Notes: generated by a model not told the origin, from the letters alone. A stretch of DNA of 15,929 nucleotides from Candidatus Mancarchaeum sp. (GCA_027364995.1 DAHXOG010000005.1:1-15929), one strand, 5' to 3'. Positions 1 through 6,639 are shown, counted from the first letter of the stretch. Numbers and translations are program-made.

Positions 1-1
1 G

Positions 2-103
2 AACAGGGATGTAGAAATCGTATCTGAGATTGAGGAGAAATTCAATGAGGCACATAAGCTCATCGAGGGTTATGAGTTCGTGCTCGTTCCGAAACGCAAA
101 TAG
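2..103 (+). CDS. 3' end of an unidentified protein gene (partial)
   Basis: An open frame enters from the left edge and ends at a TAG at 101-103. The 33 visible residues are charged and probably helical, finishing EFVLVPKRK. The basic tail and the EIEEKF helix give no family assignment, so no function is proposed. The stop lies only 5 nt before the thymidine kinase start, so the two genes are probably co-transcribed. The fragment is too short for firm coding statistics; the uninterrupted frame and tight linkage are the main support. Confidence 0.55.
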   Translation, partial: NRDVEIVSEIEEKFNEAHKLIEGYEFVLVPKRK

Positions 104-108
104 ACTGT

Positions 109-702
109 TTGGTGTATTATACGAGAAAGCGCTTAAGCATAGGTAGACTAGTCGTGATTACAGGCCCGATGTTTTCAGGAAAGACATCAAGGCTGATAGA
201 ATTGCTCGAGAGGGAGCGCTTCGCAGGCAGGAAGGTCATATTATTCAAGCCCGAGATGGATAAGCGCTATTCCGAGAATATGGTAAAGACACATAAGGGA
301 ATAGAGCTTGACGCTACAATAGTGAAGACCAATAGTTCAGGGATAAAAGCGCTGATTAACGTGGCGTCAGACTATGATGTTATAGGTGTCGACGAGGCGC
401 AATTTTGGGATGAGAACTCCGGAATTGAAGAGGCGCTTAACAATCTTGCGAGCAGCAAAAAGATTGTTTATGTATCTACACTGAACAAGGATTATAAGGG
501 GAGGCCGTTCTCCGTATCGGAAAACCTTTTAGCGTATGCGGATACGATACACTCATTGACAGCAGTATGCACTAAATGCGGAGAGGATGCAGTATTCTCG
601 CAAAGGATGATTGACGGGGTAGAAGAATCAGGACCAAGGATAGTTATTGGAGGCAAGGAGGCGTACCAGCCGAGATGCAGGAACTGCTTTGTTGTGCAAT
701 AG
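109..702 (+). CDS. tdk: Thymidine kinase (class II, TK1-like)
   Basis: Phosphorylates thymidine (and probably deoxyuridine) with ATP to give dTMP in the cytosolic salvage pathway. Seen: P-loop GPMFSGKT at residues 19-26; Walker B/catalytic segment VDEAQFW at about 94-100, with E96 in the position of the family's catalytic base; a lasso-like segment NKDYKGRPF followed by SENLLAYAD; and a structural zinc site made of C154-x2-C157 and C190-x2-C193. The 197-residue length is normal for the family. No ATG is available: the start is TTG 109 or GTG 112, with no clear Shine-Dalgarno, 5 nt after the preceding stop. It converges on the ECF ATPase gene with only 5 nt between the two stop codons, so the transcripts must overlap. 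The assignment is secure; the exact start is not. Confidence 0.95.
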   Translation: MVYYTRKRLSIGRLVVITGPMFSGKTSRLIELLERERFAGRKVILFKPEMDKRYSENMVKTHKGIELDATIVKTNSSGIKALINVASDYDVIGVDEAQFWDENSGIEEALNNLASSKKIVYVSTLNKDYKGRPFSVSENLLAYADTIHSLTAVCTKCGEDAVFSQRMIDGVEESGPRIVIGGKEAYQPRCRNCFVVQ

Positions 703-707
703 CCGGC

Positions 708-3275
708 TTATTCCCCTATTTTCATTATTCCTATGTTTATTACTATTTTGTCCTTGGAATTTATCAGGGATTTTAATTCTTCTGCTGTTTCGTTGTTACT
801 CGAAATTATGGCCGCGCACAAATATGCCCCATAGCCTTTTATGTAATTGGCATTCCTCACTCCAATAAGTTTCTTTATGCCAAGTATGTCTGAAGCGAGC
901 CTTGCATATATTGCAGTAGTTGGATTTTCATAGATTATGACTTCTGGATTTTTGCCGGAAGATTTGAATGCATTTTCCATTAGTGATATCTCCTTTGCAT
1001 AGCGATTATCCAATTGCGTTGAGAAATGTTCGTTAAGCTCTTTGAGCATTTTTGGGTTTGAAGCTTTGAACTCGCGTATTGACTCGTTCTTTTCATAGTC
1101 AAATACCACCCACGTGGTGTTTTCCACCTCTTCCGCAATGATGTCAGGCTTTATTATTGAATGGGGTTTTGCCATCATTGTGCATGTTGAAAAATTAGAA
1201 TCTGGGAAGCGCTGCTTAAGCGTATGCATTATGGTATCCAGTGTTTTGCCGGTATCGACAAGCTCGTCAACAACAATGTATTGCCCTTTGGGCTTTAGGT
1301 CCAATGATTCTATTCCGTTTACATTGACATCTTTTGTGAGCGCACCGATTTCGTTATAATGGCTTGCCGATATGGAGTATGATTCGCAGTTCAGCGATTC
1401 TGCCAGCATTGAGCCGAGGATCATACCTCCGCGTTCTATTGATATTATGCCAGAAGGCTTGCCGAAGCTTTGGATCTTGCTTAATATTTTCAGCTTGGCT
1501 TTTTCTATATCGCCGAACGACCTGAACGCTATGCTTGTCTTTGATTTCATAAAATCGAAGAATTCTAGCCACTCCTTTGCGCTTATCAATGGCTCCTTCA
1601 ATACCCCGATGTTAATCATCTCCTTGGATAGCCTTACGGATTGAGGCTCCGAAAGCGAAGATAACTTAAGTATGCTGTCGTTCATGAAAAGAGATTCCGG
1701 CGTACCGTCAAAAACAAGTGAGCCCCTGCTCATAACCAATACCCTCCTGCAGTATTCCGCGACAAGCCGCATGTCGTGTGTTATGAGGATTATCGTGACG
1801 CCTTCGTCGTTTAATTTTTTTATAAGTTCCATTATCTCTGTGGACATGTGGTAGTCCTGGCCTGTGGTAGGCTCGTCAACTATCAGTATTTCTGGCTTTA
1901 GCACTATGCTGCTTGCCACTGCAAGCCTGCGCTTCTGGCCTCTCCCAAGGAAAACAGGGTCCTCATTGGCCTTGTCGGAAAGCCCTACCTTCTCCAGTAT
2001 TCCGGATACCATTTCCGATGCGTGGGTTCCCGTTATGCCTGCGTTGTTAAGAGAGTATTTTATCTCGTCGGTAACGCTGCGCGTGAATATCTGATGGTCC
2101 GGGTTCTGAAACACATAACTTACGTGCATTGGGAGCTTTGACCTGGTTTTTTTGTTTGTCGGCTTTATGCCTGCTATTTCCATGGTGCCTGATGAGGGCG
2201 CCAGTATTCCGGATATTATCTTCGAAAGCGTGCTCTTGCCGGAGCCGTTTTGGCCTACAAGCGCAACAAGCGAGCCCTTCTCTATGCTTATATCTATATT
2301 CTCTAGCGCCTTTGTGCCGTCATCATAGGAAAAGCCTATGCCTTTCATGCTTATTATGGATTCGCTGTGTTTCTGTATCGCCCTTTCTATGCTGAATCCA
2401 GACTTTTCTATTGTTACCTTTGGGCTTTCGTCTATGGAGAAATATTCGGAAAGCTCGGAGATTTCAGGCGTGTATACGTTATACTTTTTTGTAAGCTCGT
2501 TGTTTGAATATATCTTCGATGGCTTGTCAACCGCTATGAGTGAGCCCTCGTACAGCACCGCCATCCTGTCTGCAAACTTAAGCATAAGCTCGGGGTTGTG
2601 CTCTACAAGTATTATTGTCATTTTCGACTCGGACTTGAGCTTTGCTATGGTCTCTATCACCTCAAGCTTGCCCTTCGGGTCTAGGTCTGAAGTAGGCTCA
2701 TCAAGTATCAGTATCTTGGGCCTCATAGCCAGGAAGCTTGCTATGACCAATCTTTGCTTCTGTCCCCCTGAAAGCTCTGAAGGGTGAATCCTGCTCGCGC
2801 CTTGGTAAAGCTCTCCCAATCCGACCATTTCCATTGCGGCCTTTATCCGCTCTTCCATTTCGCTCTTTTCCAGGCCCATCATCTGGAGCCCCAAGGACAT
2901 CTCATTCATCACGCTCATGCTAAGGAACTGGCTTTCCGGATCCTGCATCACCAGACCCACTTCTGGAGACATTGAGCCTACGCCAGTTATGGCAGGCTTG
3001 CCGTTTTCGTTTTTTATGGCAGTTACGGCCTCGCCCAGCACGCGTATTTCTCCCTTTATGCCATCGTCAAGATTAAGCGGAAGCTTTATCTGGTGCGGTA
3101 TAAGCCCTGCAATTGCGTAGCACAATGTGCTCTTGCCTGAGCCGCTGGGCCCAGTAATGCCGAAGAATTCGCCCTCGTTTATCTCAAGGCTTATGGCCTT
3201 CAGCGCATAGTCTCCCTTTATGCCAGTAAAGTTCGGATACCTCCAGTAAAAATCATTTATGCTAACAGCATGCAA
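708..3275 (-). CDS. Fused ECF transporter ATPase (EcfA-EcfA) with C-terminal purine-type phosphoribosyltransferase
   Basis: An 855-residue chain that combines the energising ATPases of an ECF importer with a salvage enzyme. ABC domain 1 (about 1-290) has Walker A GPSGSGKST 42-50, Q-loop Q111, signature LSGGQ 168-172, Walker B ILILDEP 188-194 and H226. ABC domain 2 (about 305-540) has Walker A GQNGSGKST 341-349, Q390, Walker B ILIVDEP 463-469 and H500, but its signature is the degenerate LGRGQ (443-447). Residues about 555-755 look like a type I phosphoribosyltransferase: IERGG 613-617, the PRPP loop VVDELVDTGKT 668-678, and a PD...WVVFDYE region (710-728) resembling archaeal Hpt/xanthine-guanine enzymes of the COG2236 type. 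Residues 756-855 are unassigned. The start is TTG 3275, 5 nt after GGGTG and 12 nt past the ecfT stop. Inferred role: ATP-driven uptake of a nucleobase coupled to its conversion to a nucleotide. Domain calls are strong; the substrate is inferred. Confidence 0.9.
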   Translation of the reverse strand: MHAVSINDFYWRYPNFTGIKGDYALKAISLEINEGEFFGITGPSGSGKSTLCYAIAGLIPHQIKLPLNLDDGIKGEIRVLGEAVTAIKNENGKPAITGVGSMSPEVGLVMQDPESQFLSMSVMNEMSLGLQMMGLEKSEMEERIKAAMEMVGLGELYQGASRIHPSELSGGQKQRLVIASFLAMRPKILILDEPTSDLDPKGKLEVIETIAKLKSESKMTIILVEHNPELMLKFADRMAVLYEGSLIAVDKPSKIYSNNELTKKYNVYTPEISELSEYFSIDESPKVTIEKSGFSIERAIQKHSESIISMKGIGFSYDDGTKALENIDISIEKGSLVALVGQNGSGKSTLSKIISGILAPSSGTMEIAGIKPTNKKTRSKLPMHVSYVFQNPDHQIFTRSVTDEIKYSLNNAGITGTHASEMVSGILEKVGLSDKANEDPVFLGRGQKRRLAVASSIVLKPEILIVDEPTTGQDYHMSTEIMELIKKLNDEGVTIILITHDMRLVAEYCRRVLVMSRGSLVFDGTPESLFMNDSILKLSSLSEPQSVRLSKEMINIGVLKEPLISAKEWLEFFDFMKSKTSIAFRSFGDIEKAKLKILSKIQSFGKPSGIISIERGGMILGSMLAESLNCESYSISASHYNEIGALTKDVNVNGIESLDLKPKGQYIVVDELVDTGKTLDTIMHTLKQRFPDSNFSTCTMMAKPHSIIKPDIIAEEVENTTWVVFDYEKNESIREFKASNPKMLKELNEHFSTQLDNRYAKEISLMENAFKSSGKNPEVIIYENPTTAIYARLASDILGIKKLIGVRNANYIKGYGAYLCAAIISSNNETAEELKSLINSKDKIVINIGIMKIGE

Positions 3276-3287
3276 TAAAACACCCAG

Positions 3288-4118
3288 TTATTGTGCCATG
3301 AATGGCAGCAAAAGCATGAATATGCCGAACGCTATAATTGTGAAATCGCTATAGCGCATGCGCTTTTCATCTATGAAGTTCGAAAACTTTTTTGTTTTCG
3401 AAAAGCCCCTGGACTCCAATGCGAAGCCCATATCAACAGACCTTTTTATAATGGATGTCGTTAACGGTATAGAAAGCATCATGAACGCGCTTACCCTCTT
3501 GAATATATTATCGGAATTTGATCCTGCTCCCCTTGCAAACTGCGCCTGCTTTATGGAGTTGAGGTCATCGGCCATTATATTGAGGCTTCTTGCTATCAAT
3601 GAGGCAAAAAAGACCAATTTGAATGGCAGTTTTAGCTTGTTTAATGCAGATATTATATCTGCATCCCTGGTGCTCATTATGGTAAGCAGCGTCATAAGGG
3701 CCATTGAGGCATACCCTGAGACCTTGCCTATCCCCACATATAATGACAGGTAAGTAATGTGAAGCGTCGCTCCCAGAAATGATACGCTCAATATGGGATT
3801 GGATCCCACCTGATTGAAAATAATCCACCATACCATCATAACCATAAGCGCCACGAGAAGCAATGAGAGGTAGCTTTTTACGAGATATTTTATTGTGCCG
3901 CTTTCTATAAGGAAGCCTACTGCTAGGACCAATACCAATAGGTTGTATTGCAGATCCGGGACTGCATGCAGCATGGAGATTACTACGCCTACCGACAGCA
4001 TGATCAATAATGCGAATTTTGCTATGGGATTCATATTCACGTAGAATGAGCTAGAGCGCGCAGAGAATAGTATAGTTTTGACCATACGTTTCTCCGCCCT
4101 TTGGTTTTTGCTCTCCAT
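3288..4118 (-). CDS. ecfT: ECF transporter transmembrane coupling subunit EcfT (CbiQ family)
   Basis: EcfT is the membrane scaffold that links the substrate-binding S component to the ATPase pair through two cytoplasmic coupling helices. The 276-residue protein has hydrophobic segments near residues 31-52, 57-72, 82-102, 115-150 and 258-274. It carries both hallmark Ala/Ser-Arg-Gly motifs of the family: ARG at 195-197 (QFARGAG) and SRG at 236-238 (LESRGF). In EcfT proteins these arginines dock into the ATPases. The ATG at 4118 abuts the ecfS TAG with no spacer, so the genes are likely translationally coupled. The stop TAA is followed 12 nt later by the ATPase TTG start in the same reading frame, so the two proteins are separated by one stop codon. 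Confidence 0.92.
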   Translation of the reverse strand: MESKNQRAEKRMVKTILFSARSSSFYVNMNPIAKFALLIMLSVGVVISMLHAVPDLQYNLLVLVLAVGFLIESGTIKYLVKSYLSLLLVALMVMMVWWIIFNQVGSNPILSVSFLGATLHITYLSLYVGIGKVSGYASMALMTLLTIMSTRDADIISALNKLKLPFKLVFFASLIARSLNIMADDLNSIKQAQFARGAGSNSDNIFKRVSAFMMLSIPLTTSIIKRSVDMGFALESRGFSKTKKFSNFIDEKRMRYSDFTIIAFGIFMLLLPFMAQ

Positions 4119-4772
4119 CTAAGATACCCATCCAGTGTTTATCAGCCCGAATCTCTCAACTACAGGAGTGACGTACTTCGAAAGGAATGGCGCGATAAGC
4201 AGCACTATTGCGTCGCCGAGAATCCACAGGCCTGCACCCAATGCATACGCAGACGCTGGAACGAATCCCAAAAGCACCAACACCCAGACGCCCCAAAGCC
4301 CTCCTATTATGTTTGTTATTCCCATAACCCATATCGCAAACCATGCGGCGGATTTCTTGCTTTTAAGTATGTCCCTACCAAGTGGGTCGACGCCATGCTT
4401 GCGCAGATAGCCTCTGTATAGCAGGAATATCAGCAATGCGGGAACTAGGTCGCCGATGCTGAACGCCATGGCGGGAATTACGGGCAGGCCGGTGAGCAAT
4501 CCTGAGCCCACAAACGAGCCAAGCCATGCACCGAATATTCCCCAAAAGCCCCACCATAATGTAAAAACCACGAAGAATGGATATGCCCAGAAGAGGAATC
4601 CTATTCCCGGGCCGACAACCGGTGTGGCTATGGCGCCGAGCCACGAGAGAAGTATTATCACGGCCATCTGTATGGCAAAAAGCGCATATTGCGTCGTGGT
4701 AAGCTTGCTACCGTGCCACCTAAGCGTATACTGCGAAAACCTGTCACTAATACTTGAAGTAGATTCACCCAT
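4119..4772 (-). CDS. ECF transporter substrate-binding membrane component (EcfS), ligand unknown
   Basis: A polytopic membrane protein of 217 residues with about six hydrophobic segments after a short polar N-terminus. Tryptophan and glycine are abundant (the WWGFWGIFGAWLGSF stretch near residue 75), and a conserved-looking SIGDLVP loop joins two membrane segments. Size, topology and position directly upstream of ecfT and the ATPase gene identify it as the S component, which captures the substrate with high affinity. I cannot place it in a named vitamin family (RibU, ThiT, BioY, QueT and so on). The phosphoribosyltransferase fused to its ATPase suggests a purine or related base, but this is inference. 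The start is ATG 4772; GTG 4775 directly before it is an alternative. A GGGG motif lies about 10 nt upstream, inside a possible RNA hairpin. Confidence 0.8.
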   Translation of the reverse strand: MGESTSSISDRFSQYTLRWHGSKLTTTQYALFAIQMAVIILLSWLGAIATPVVGPGIGFLFWAYPFFVVFTLWWGFWGIFGAWLGSFVGSGLLTGLPVIPAMAFSIGDLVPALLIFLLYRGYLRKHGVDPLGRDILKSKKSAAWFAIWVMGITNIIGGLWGVWVLVLLGFVPASAYALGAGLWILGDAIVLLIAPFLSKYVTPVVERFGLINTGWVS

Positions 4773-4802
4773 CACATAACCCCATTAATTTGTAGATGGG
4801 TT
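4767..4802 (-). promoter_or_regulatory. Foldable leader over the ecfS start (possible translational control)
   Basis: In the minus-strand transcript, ACCCATC (4801-4795) can pair perfectly over 7 bp with GATGGGT (4773-4767), which contains the ecfS start codon. The overlapping AACCCAT (4802-4796) can instead pair with ATGGGGTT (4785-4778), which holds the only G-rich Shine-Dalgarno candidate, leaving one bulged G. The two structures are mutually exclusive, as expected for a switch, but both would hide translation signals. This is a pattern in one sequence with no known riboswitch class recognised. It matters only if transcription starts upstream of 4802. Confidence 0.3.
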
Positions 4803-4803
4803 C

Positions 4804-4812
4804 ATTTAAAAA
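4804..4812 (-). promoter_or_regulatory. Proximal TATA-like element for ecfS operon
   Basis: The minus strand reads TTTTTAAAT, centred about 36 nt before the ATG at 4772. That would place transcription start near 4783 and give a leader of about 10 nt. A second, distal TATA candidate lies at 4864-4878, and which of the two is used decides whether the foldable leader is transcribed. Confidence 0.4.
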
Positions 4813-4863
4813 GGTAGCATTTTTACTCCTTAAAAAGGTTGTGGGTTTTGAATTTTTTGGTTT

Positions 4864-4878
4864 GGTTTTTATATTTAA
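4864..4878. promoter_or_regulatory. AT-rich TATA-like element usable in both directions
   Basis: The minus strand reads TTAAATATAAAAACC, a strong archaeal TATA shape. It would start transcription near 4845 and give ecfS a leader of about 70 nt. That leader contains a mini-ORF (ATG at 4820, four codons, TAA) preceded by GGAG with 5 nt spacing. The plus strand reads TTTTTATATTTAA and could drive a rightward transcript starting near 4898. Direction is not resolved. Confidence 0.4.
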
Positions 4879-5067
4879 CCATACAATGATTTGGTTGGAT
4901 ATCAGATGTGAAAAAAGCCACATTGGAAATCATAAGCCAGAGAAAACTGTTTCTTTATGACAGGATTTTGCCGTTAAGTTGCGGAATAATAAAGGCTGTA
5001 GCAATAGCGCCACAAAATCAGCCATGAATCCCACGAACATACATACCTTAATCTCCACTGTGCCCTT

Positions 5068-5388
5068 TCAGAAGCTTATTGGAGTGTAGCCATCGTCTAT
5101 GCTTTTGGTTATGTATTCGCCAGCCTTTACGAGGTTAATCTTCTCTCCCAGCTTGTCCTCTATTTTCGCATTTTGGGCAACGAATATGCATGCGGAAGGC
5201 TTGCCGTCCTTGAAAGAGTCGCCAACAAGCTTGCCCAACTCTTCGTCGCTTGCTACCGCAACCTCGCTTGGCCCGAAGAACAGTACGCGGACATCGTGCC
5301 CGGCTTGCTGCTGCCTCACGCTGAAATTTATCCCCAGGCTTATCTTGTCCTTCTCCTTGCTCGATATTATTGACAGTATTTTAGTCAT
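5068..5388 (-). CDS. DsrE-family-like small protein
   Basis: A 106-residue protein with the alternating beta/alpha pattern of the DsrE/DsrF fold. An N-terminal strand (TKILSIIS) is followed by a helix ending QQQAGHDVRVLFFGP, then ACIFVAQNA with a single cysteine at C67, at the place where DsrE relatives carry their sulfur-accepting or redox cysteine. Family members act in sulfur relay or as peroxiredoxin-like accessory proteins; the substrate here is unknown. The ATG at 5388 has a good Shine-Dalgarno, GGTGA with 5 nt spacing, formed just after the preceding gene's TAA. It is the second gene of a two-gene operon with a helical unknown protein. Family assignment is by pattern only, moderate confidence. 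Confidence 0.6.
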   Translation of the reverse strand: MTKILSIISSKEKDKISLGINFSVRQQQAGHDVRVLFFGPSEVAVASDEELGKLVGDSFKDGKPSACIFVAQNAKIEDKLGEKINLVKAGEYITKSIDDGYTPISF

Positions 5389-5398
5389 TTTCTCACCA

Positions 5399-5731
5399 TT
5401 AATCAGGAAGCTTCTCTATTATTTCGCTCATTTCCTTGTAATGCTTTTTGATGATCTTGTCAGCTTTCGGGCCAAGCATTTTTTCGGTATTCAGCCTGCA
5501 CATCTCCATTGATTGCTTGAGTCCGTCCTTGGTGGGATTGTTGATGTCCACATTGCATTTCCTGAAAGCATCGCCTACGAAAAGCTTTACCCTTGCATTT
5601 AGCTCCTTCTTTGGAACATTTTGGTCTAAAGCCTTGTTTATCTCTTCATTTGCGGTTTCAAAGCAATTAATTAGCCTTTTGACAGCAATCTTTCCCGTTA
5701 CTGATCCCGCTTTTGTATTTTCAGCGCCCAT
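5399..5731 (-). CDS. Hypothetical helical protein in operon with dsrE-like gene
   Basis: A 110-residue protein that I do not recognise. It is rich in Lys, Glu, Asn and Ala and predicted by eye to be almost entirely helical, with no membrane segment or signal peptide. Three cysteines (C23, C59, C78) and a KADKIIKKHYKEM amphipathic helix near the C-terminus stand out. The ATG at 5731 is weakly preceded by GGTAA; a TATA box lies 33 nt upstream. Its stop is 10 nt before the dsrE-like ATG, so the two are co-expressed and may act together, possibly with the cysteines taking part in thiol chemistry. That last point is speculation. Confidence 0.75.
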   Translation of the reverse strand: MGAENTKAGSVTGKIAVKRLINCFETANEEINKALDQNVPKKELNARVKLFVGDAFRKCNVDINNPTKDGLKQSMEMCRLNTEKMLGPKADKIIKKHYKEMSEIIEKLPD

Positions 5732-5758
5732 GTTTACCGTATTATAAATGATTAAAAT

Positions 5759-5768
5759 AAAATATAAA
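5759..5768 (-). promoter_or_regulatory. TATA box for the helical-protein/dsrE-like operon
   Basis: The minus strand reads TTTATATTTT, centred 33 nt before the ATG at 5731, giving a predicted transcription start near 5738 and a very short leader. It sits in a 129-nt divergent, AT-rich intergenic region shared with the carbonic-anhydrase-like gene on the plus strand. Confidence 0.5.
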
Positions 5769-5822
5769 CATAAACCGAAAAGTTATTTATTTTAATAAAA
5801 ATTTGTACATTACATAGGATTC

Positions 5823-5833
5823 ATAAATTTTAA
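5823..5833 (+). promoter_or_regulatory. TATA box for the carbonic-anhydrase-like gene
   Basis: ATAAATTTTAA on the plus strand predicts transcription start near 5853, 8 nt before ATG 5861. This argues against the upstream GTG at 5843 and TTG at 5849 as starts. A second AT-rich stretch at 5782-5798 could be an alternative. Confidence 0.45.
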
Positions 5834-5860
5834 GCGCTATTTGTGTGCTTGCGTGATTTA

Positions 5861-6568
5861 ATGGAAGAGCTAGGAATATTTTGCATGGACAGGAGGTTCA
5901 ACAAGTATATAGAGGAAAAATACCCAGATATGTTTGTCATAAGGAATGCAGGAGCAAACATAAATCCTATTATCGCGGAGATAAGGAAGGCAGTGAGGGA
6001 TAATGGTATAAAAGAGATAAAGGTTTTTACGCATAACGATTGCGGGGCCATGAAGAAGGTAATGTCGGTATTGAAAGATGGCAAACAAGCAGAGGAAGAG
6101 CTAGCCTCAAGCTTGGTGAGCCAGTTCAATGGAATGAGCTTTTCATCGGCGGAAGAGCTTGAGAATGAGAATACAAAGCTGCAATTGAATGCATTAAAGA
6201 GGGAGTTCCCGGAGCTTAAGGTAAGCGCAGAGCTTTTGGATACCAAAAGCATAGTGAATAATGATAAAAAGCTTGAGCATGTGTTGATTATAGCAAGCCC
6301 AGGAAAGCCAAATTACTCGGAGGTATTTGAGAACGAAGGTCTTGACCCGTTGCAATGTTATGTCATACAATCGCAAATAGACGCCTCGATGCCTGATATA
6401 AGGCTGGCGGTTAAGGACCTTGATGCAAAAAATGTCATAATCGTGACCGGGAATAAGGACAACCCCAGAGACTCTAAGCTTCATGAAGAGCTTTTAAGGA
6501 TAAGGCTTTCGGATTTGAACCCTGCCATTAAAAGAGTAGACATAAGAAAGGTAAAAAAGCGCGAGTAG
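5861..6568 (+). CDS. Beta-carbonic-anhydrase-like protein with extra C-terminal half
   Basis: The first ~110 of 235 residues carry the complete active-site pattern of beta-class carbonic anhydrases. C8-x-D10-x-R12 gives the first zinc ligand and the Asp-Arg dyad; RNAGANI at 28-34 and H58-x2-C61 (THNDCGAM) give the other two zinc ligands. The expected activity is reversible CO2 hydration in the cytosol, although some family members act on CS2 or COS, or serve other roles. The C-terminal half (about 115-235) contains an alpha/beta stretch, VLIIASPGKPN, and another, VIIVTGNKDNP. It is not a typical carbonic anhydrase extension and might be a degenerate second copy. ATG 5861 is preferred because GTGAT lies 3 nt upstream and the TATA box fits. 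A single-gene unit ending at a T-rich terminator. Confidence 0.78.
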   Translation: MEELGIFCMDRRFNKYIEEKYPDMFVIRNAGANINPIIAEIRKAVRDNGIKEIKVFTHNDCGAMKKVMSVLKDGKQAEEELASSLVSQFNGMSFSSAEELENENTKLQLNALKREFPELKVSAELLDTKSIVNNDKKLEHVLIIASPGKPNYSEVFENEGLDPLQCYVIQSQIDASMPDIRLAVKDLDAKNVIIVTGNKDNPRDSKLHEELLRIRLSDLNPAIKRVDIRKVKKRE

Positions 6569-6572
6569 ATTG

Positions 6573-6603
6573 CGCTCTTTTTATTCTTATTCTTATTTTT
6601 TAT
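6573..6603 (+). terminator. T-tract terminator after the carbonic-anhydrase-like gene
   Basis: Successive T-runs (CTCTTTTTATTC, then TTATTC, then TTATTTTTTATC) begin 5 nt after the stop codon. Archaeal RNA polymerase terminates on such T-rich non-template tracts without needing a hairpin. It isolates this gene from thyA-folA downstream. Confidence 0.6.
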
Positions 6604-6629
6604 CGGTTGAGAATGTGGCATGGAAACAC

Positions 6630-6639
6630 ATTTATATTT
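6630..6639 (+). promoter_or_regulatory. TATA box for thyA-folA
   Basis: ATTTATATTT predicts a transcript start near 6660. That leaves room for the AGGTG Shine-Dalgarno at 6673-6677 before ATG 6685 and makes ATG 6664 an unlikely start. Confidence 0.55.

Larger units (their letters stand above)
4776..5067. other. Intergenic region between ecfS and the dsrE-like gene
   Basis: About 290 nt without a convincing gene. The left third holds the promoter elements and leader described separately. The remainder has two weak, mutually antisense small ORFs. The first is a plus-strand GTG ORF of 39 codons (4908-5027), basic at the N-terminus and 30 nt beyond a TATA-like element. The second is a minus-strand ATG ORF of 36 codons (5040-4930), beginning with a hydrophobic stretch MFVGFMADFVALLL and preceded by AAGGT, 27 nt downstream of the dsrE-like stop. 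Neither matches a family I know, and at most one is likely to be real. No terminator hairpin is evident. Confidence 0.5.

Noticed and set aside
2338..2787. Plus-strand 149-codon frame opposite the ECF ATPase
   Set aside because: It shadows the region around the two conserved ABC domains; no Shine-Dalgarno and no plausible product.
3273..3290. Possible stop-codon readthrough joining EcfT and the ATPase
   Set aside because: The two genes are in the same frame with only one TAA between them, but the ATPase has its own GGGTG Shine-Dalgarno and TTG start, so separate translation is the simpler reading.
5843..5860. Upstream GTG/TTG starts for the carbonic-anhydrase-like gene
   Set aside because: The TATA box at 5823 predicts transcription starting around 5853, and GTGAT is well placed only for ATG 5861.
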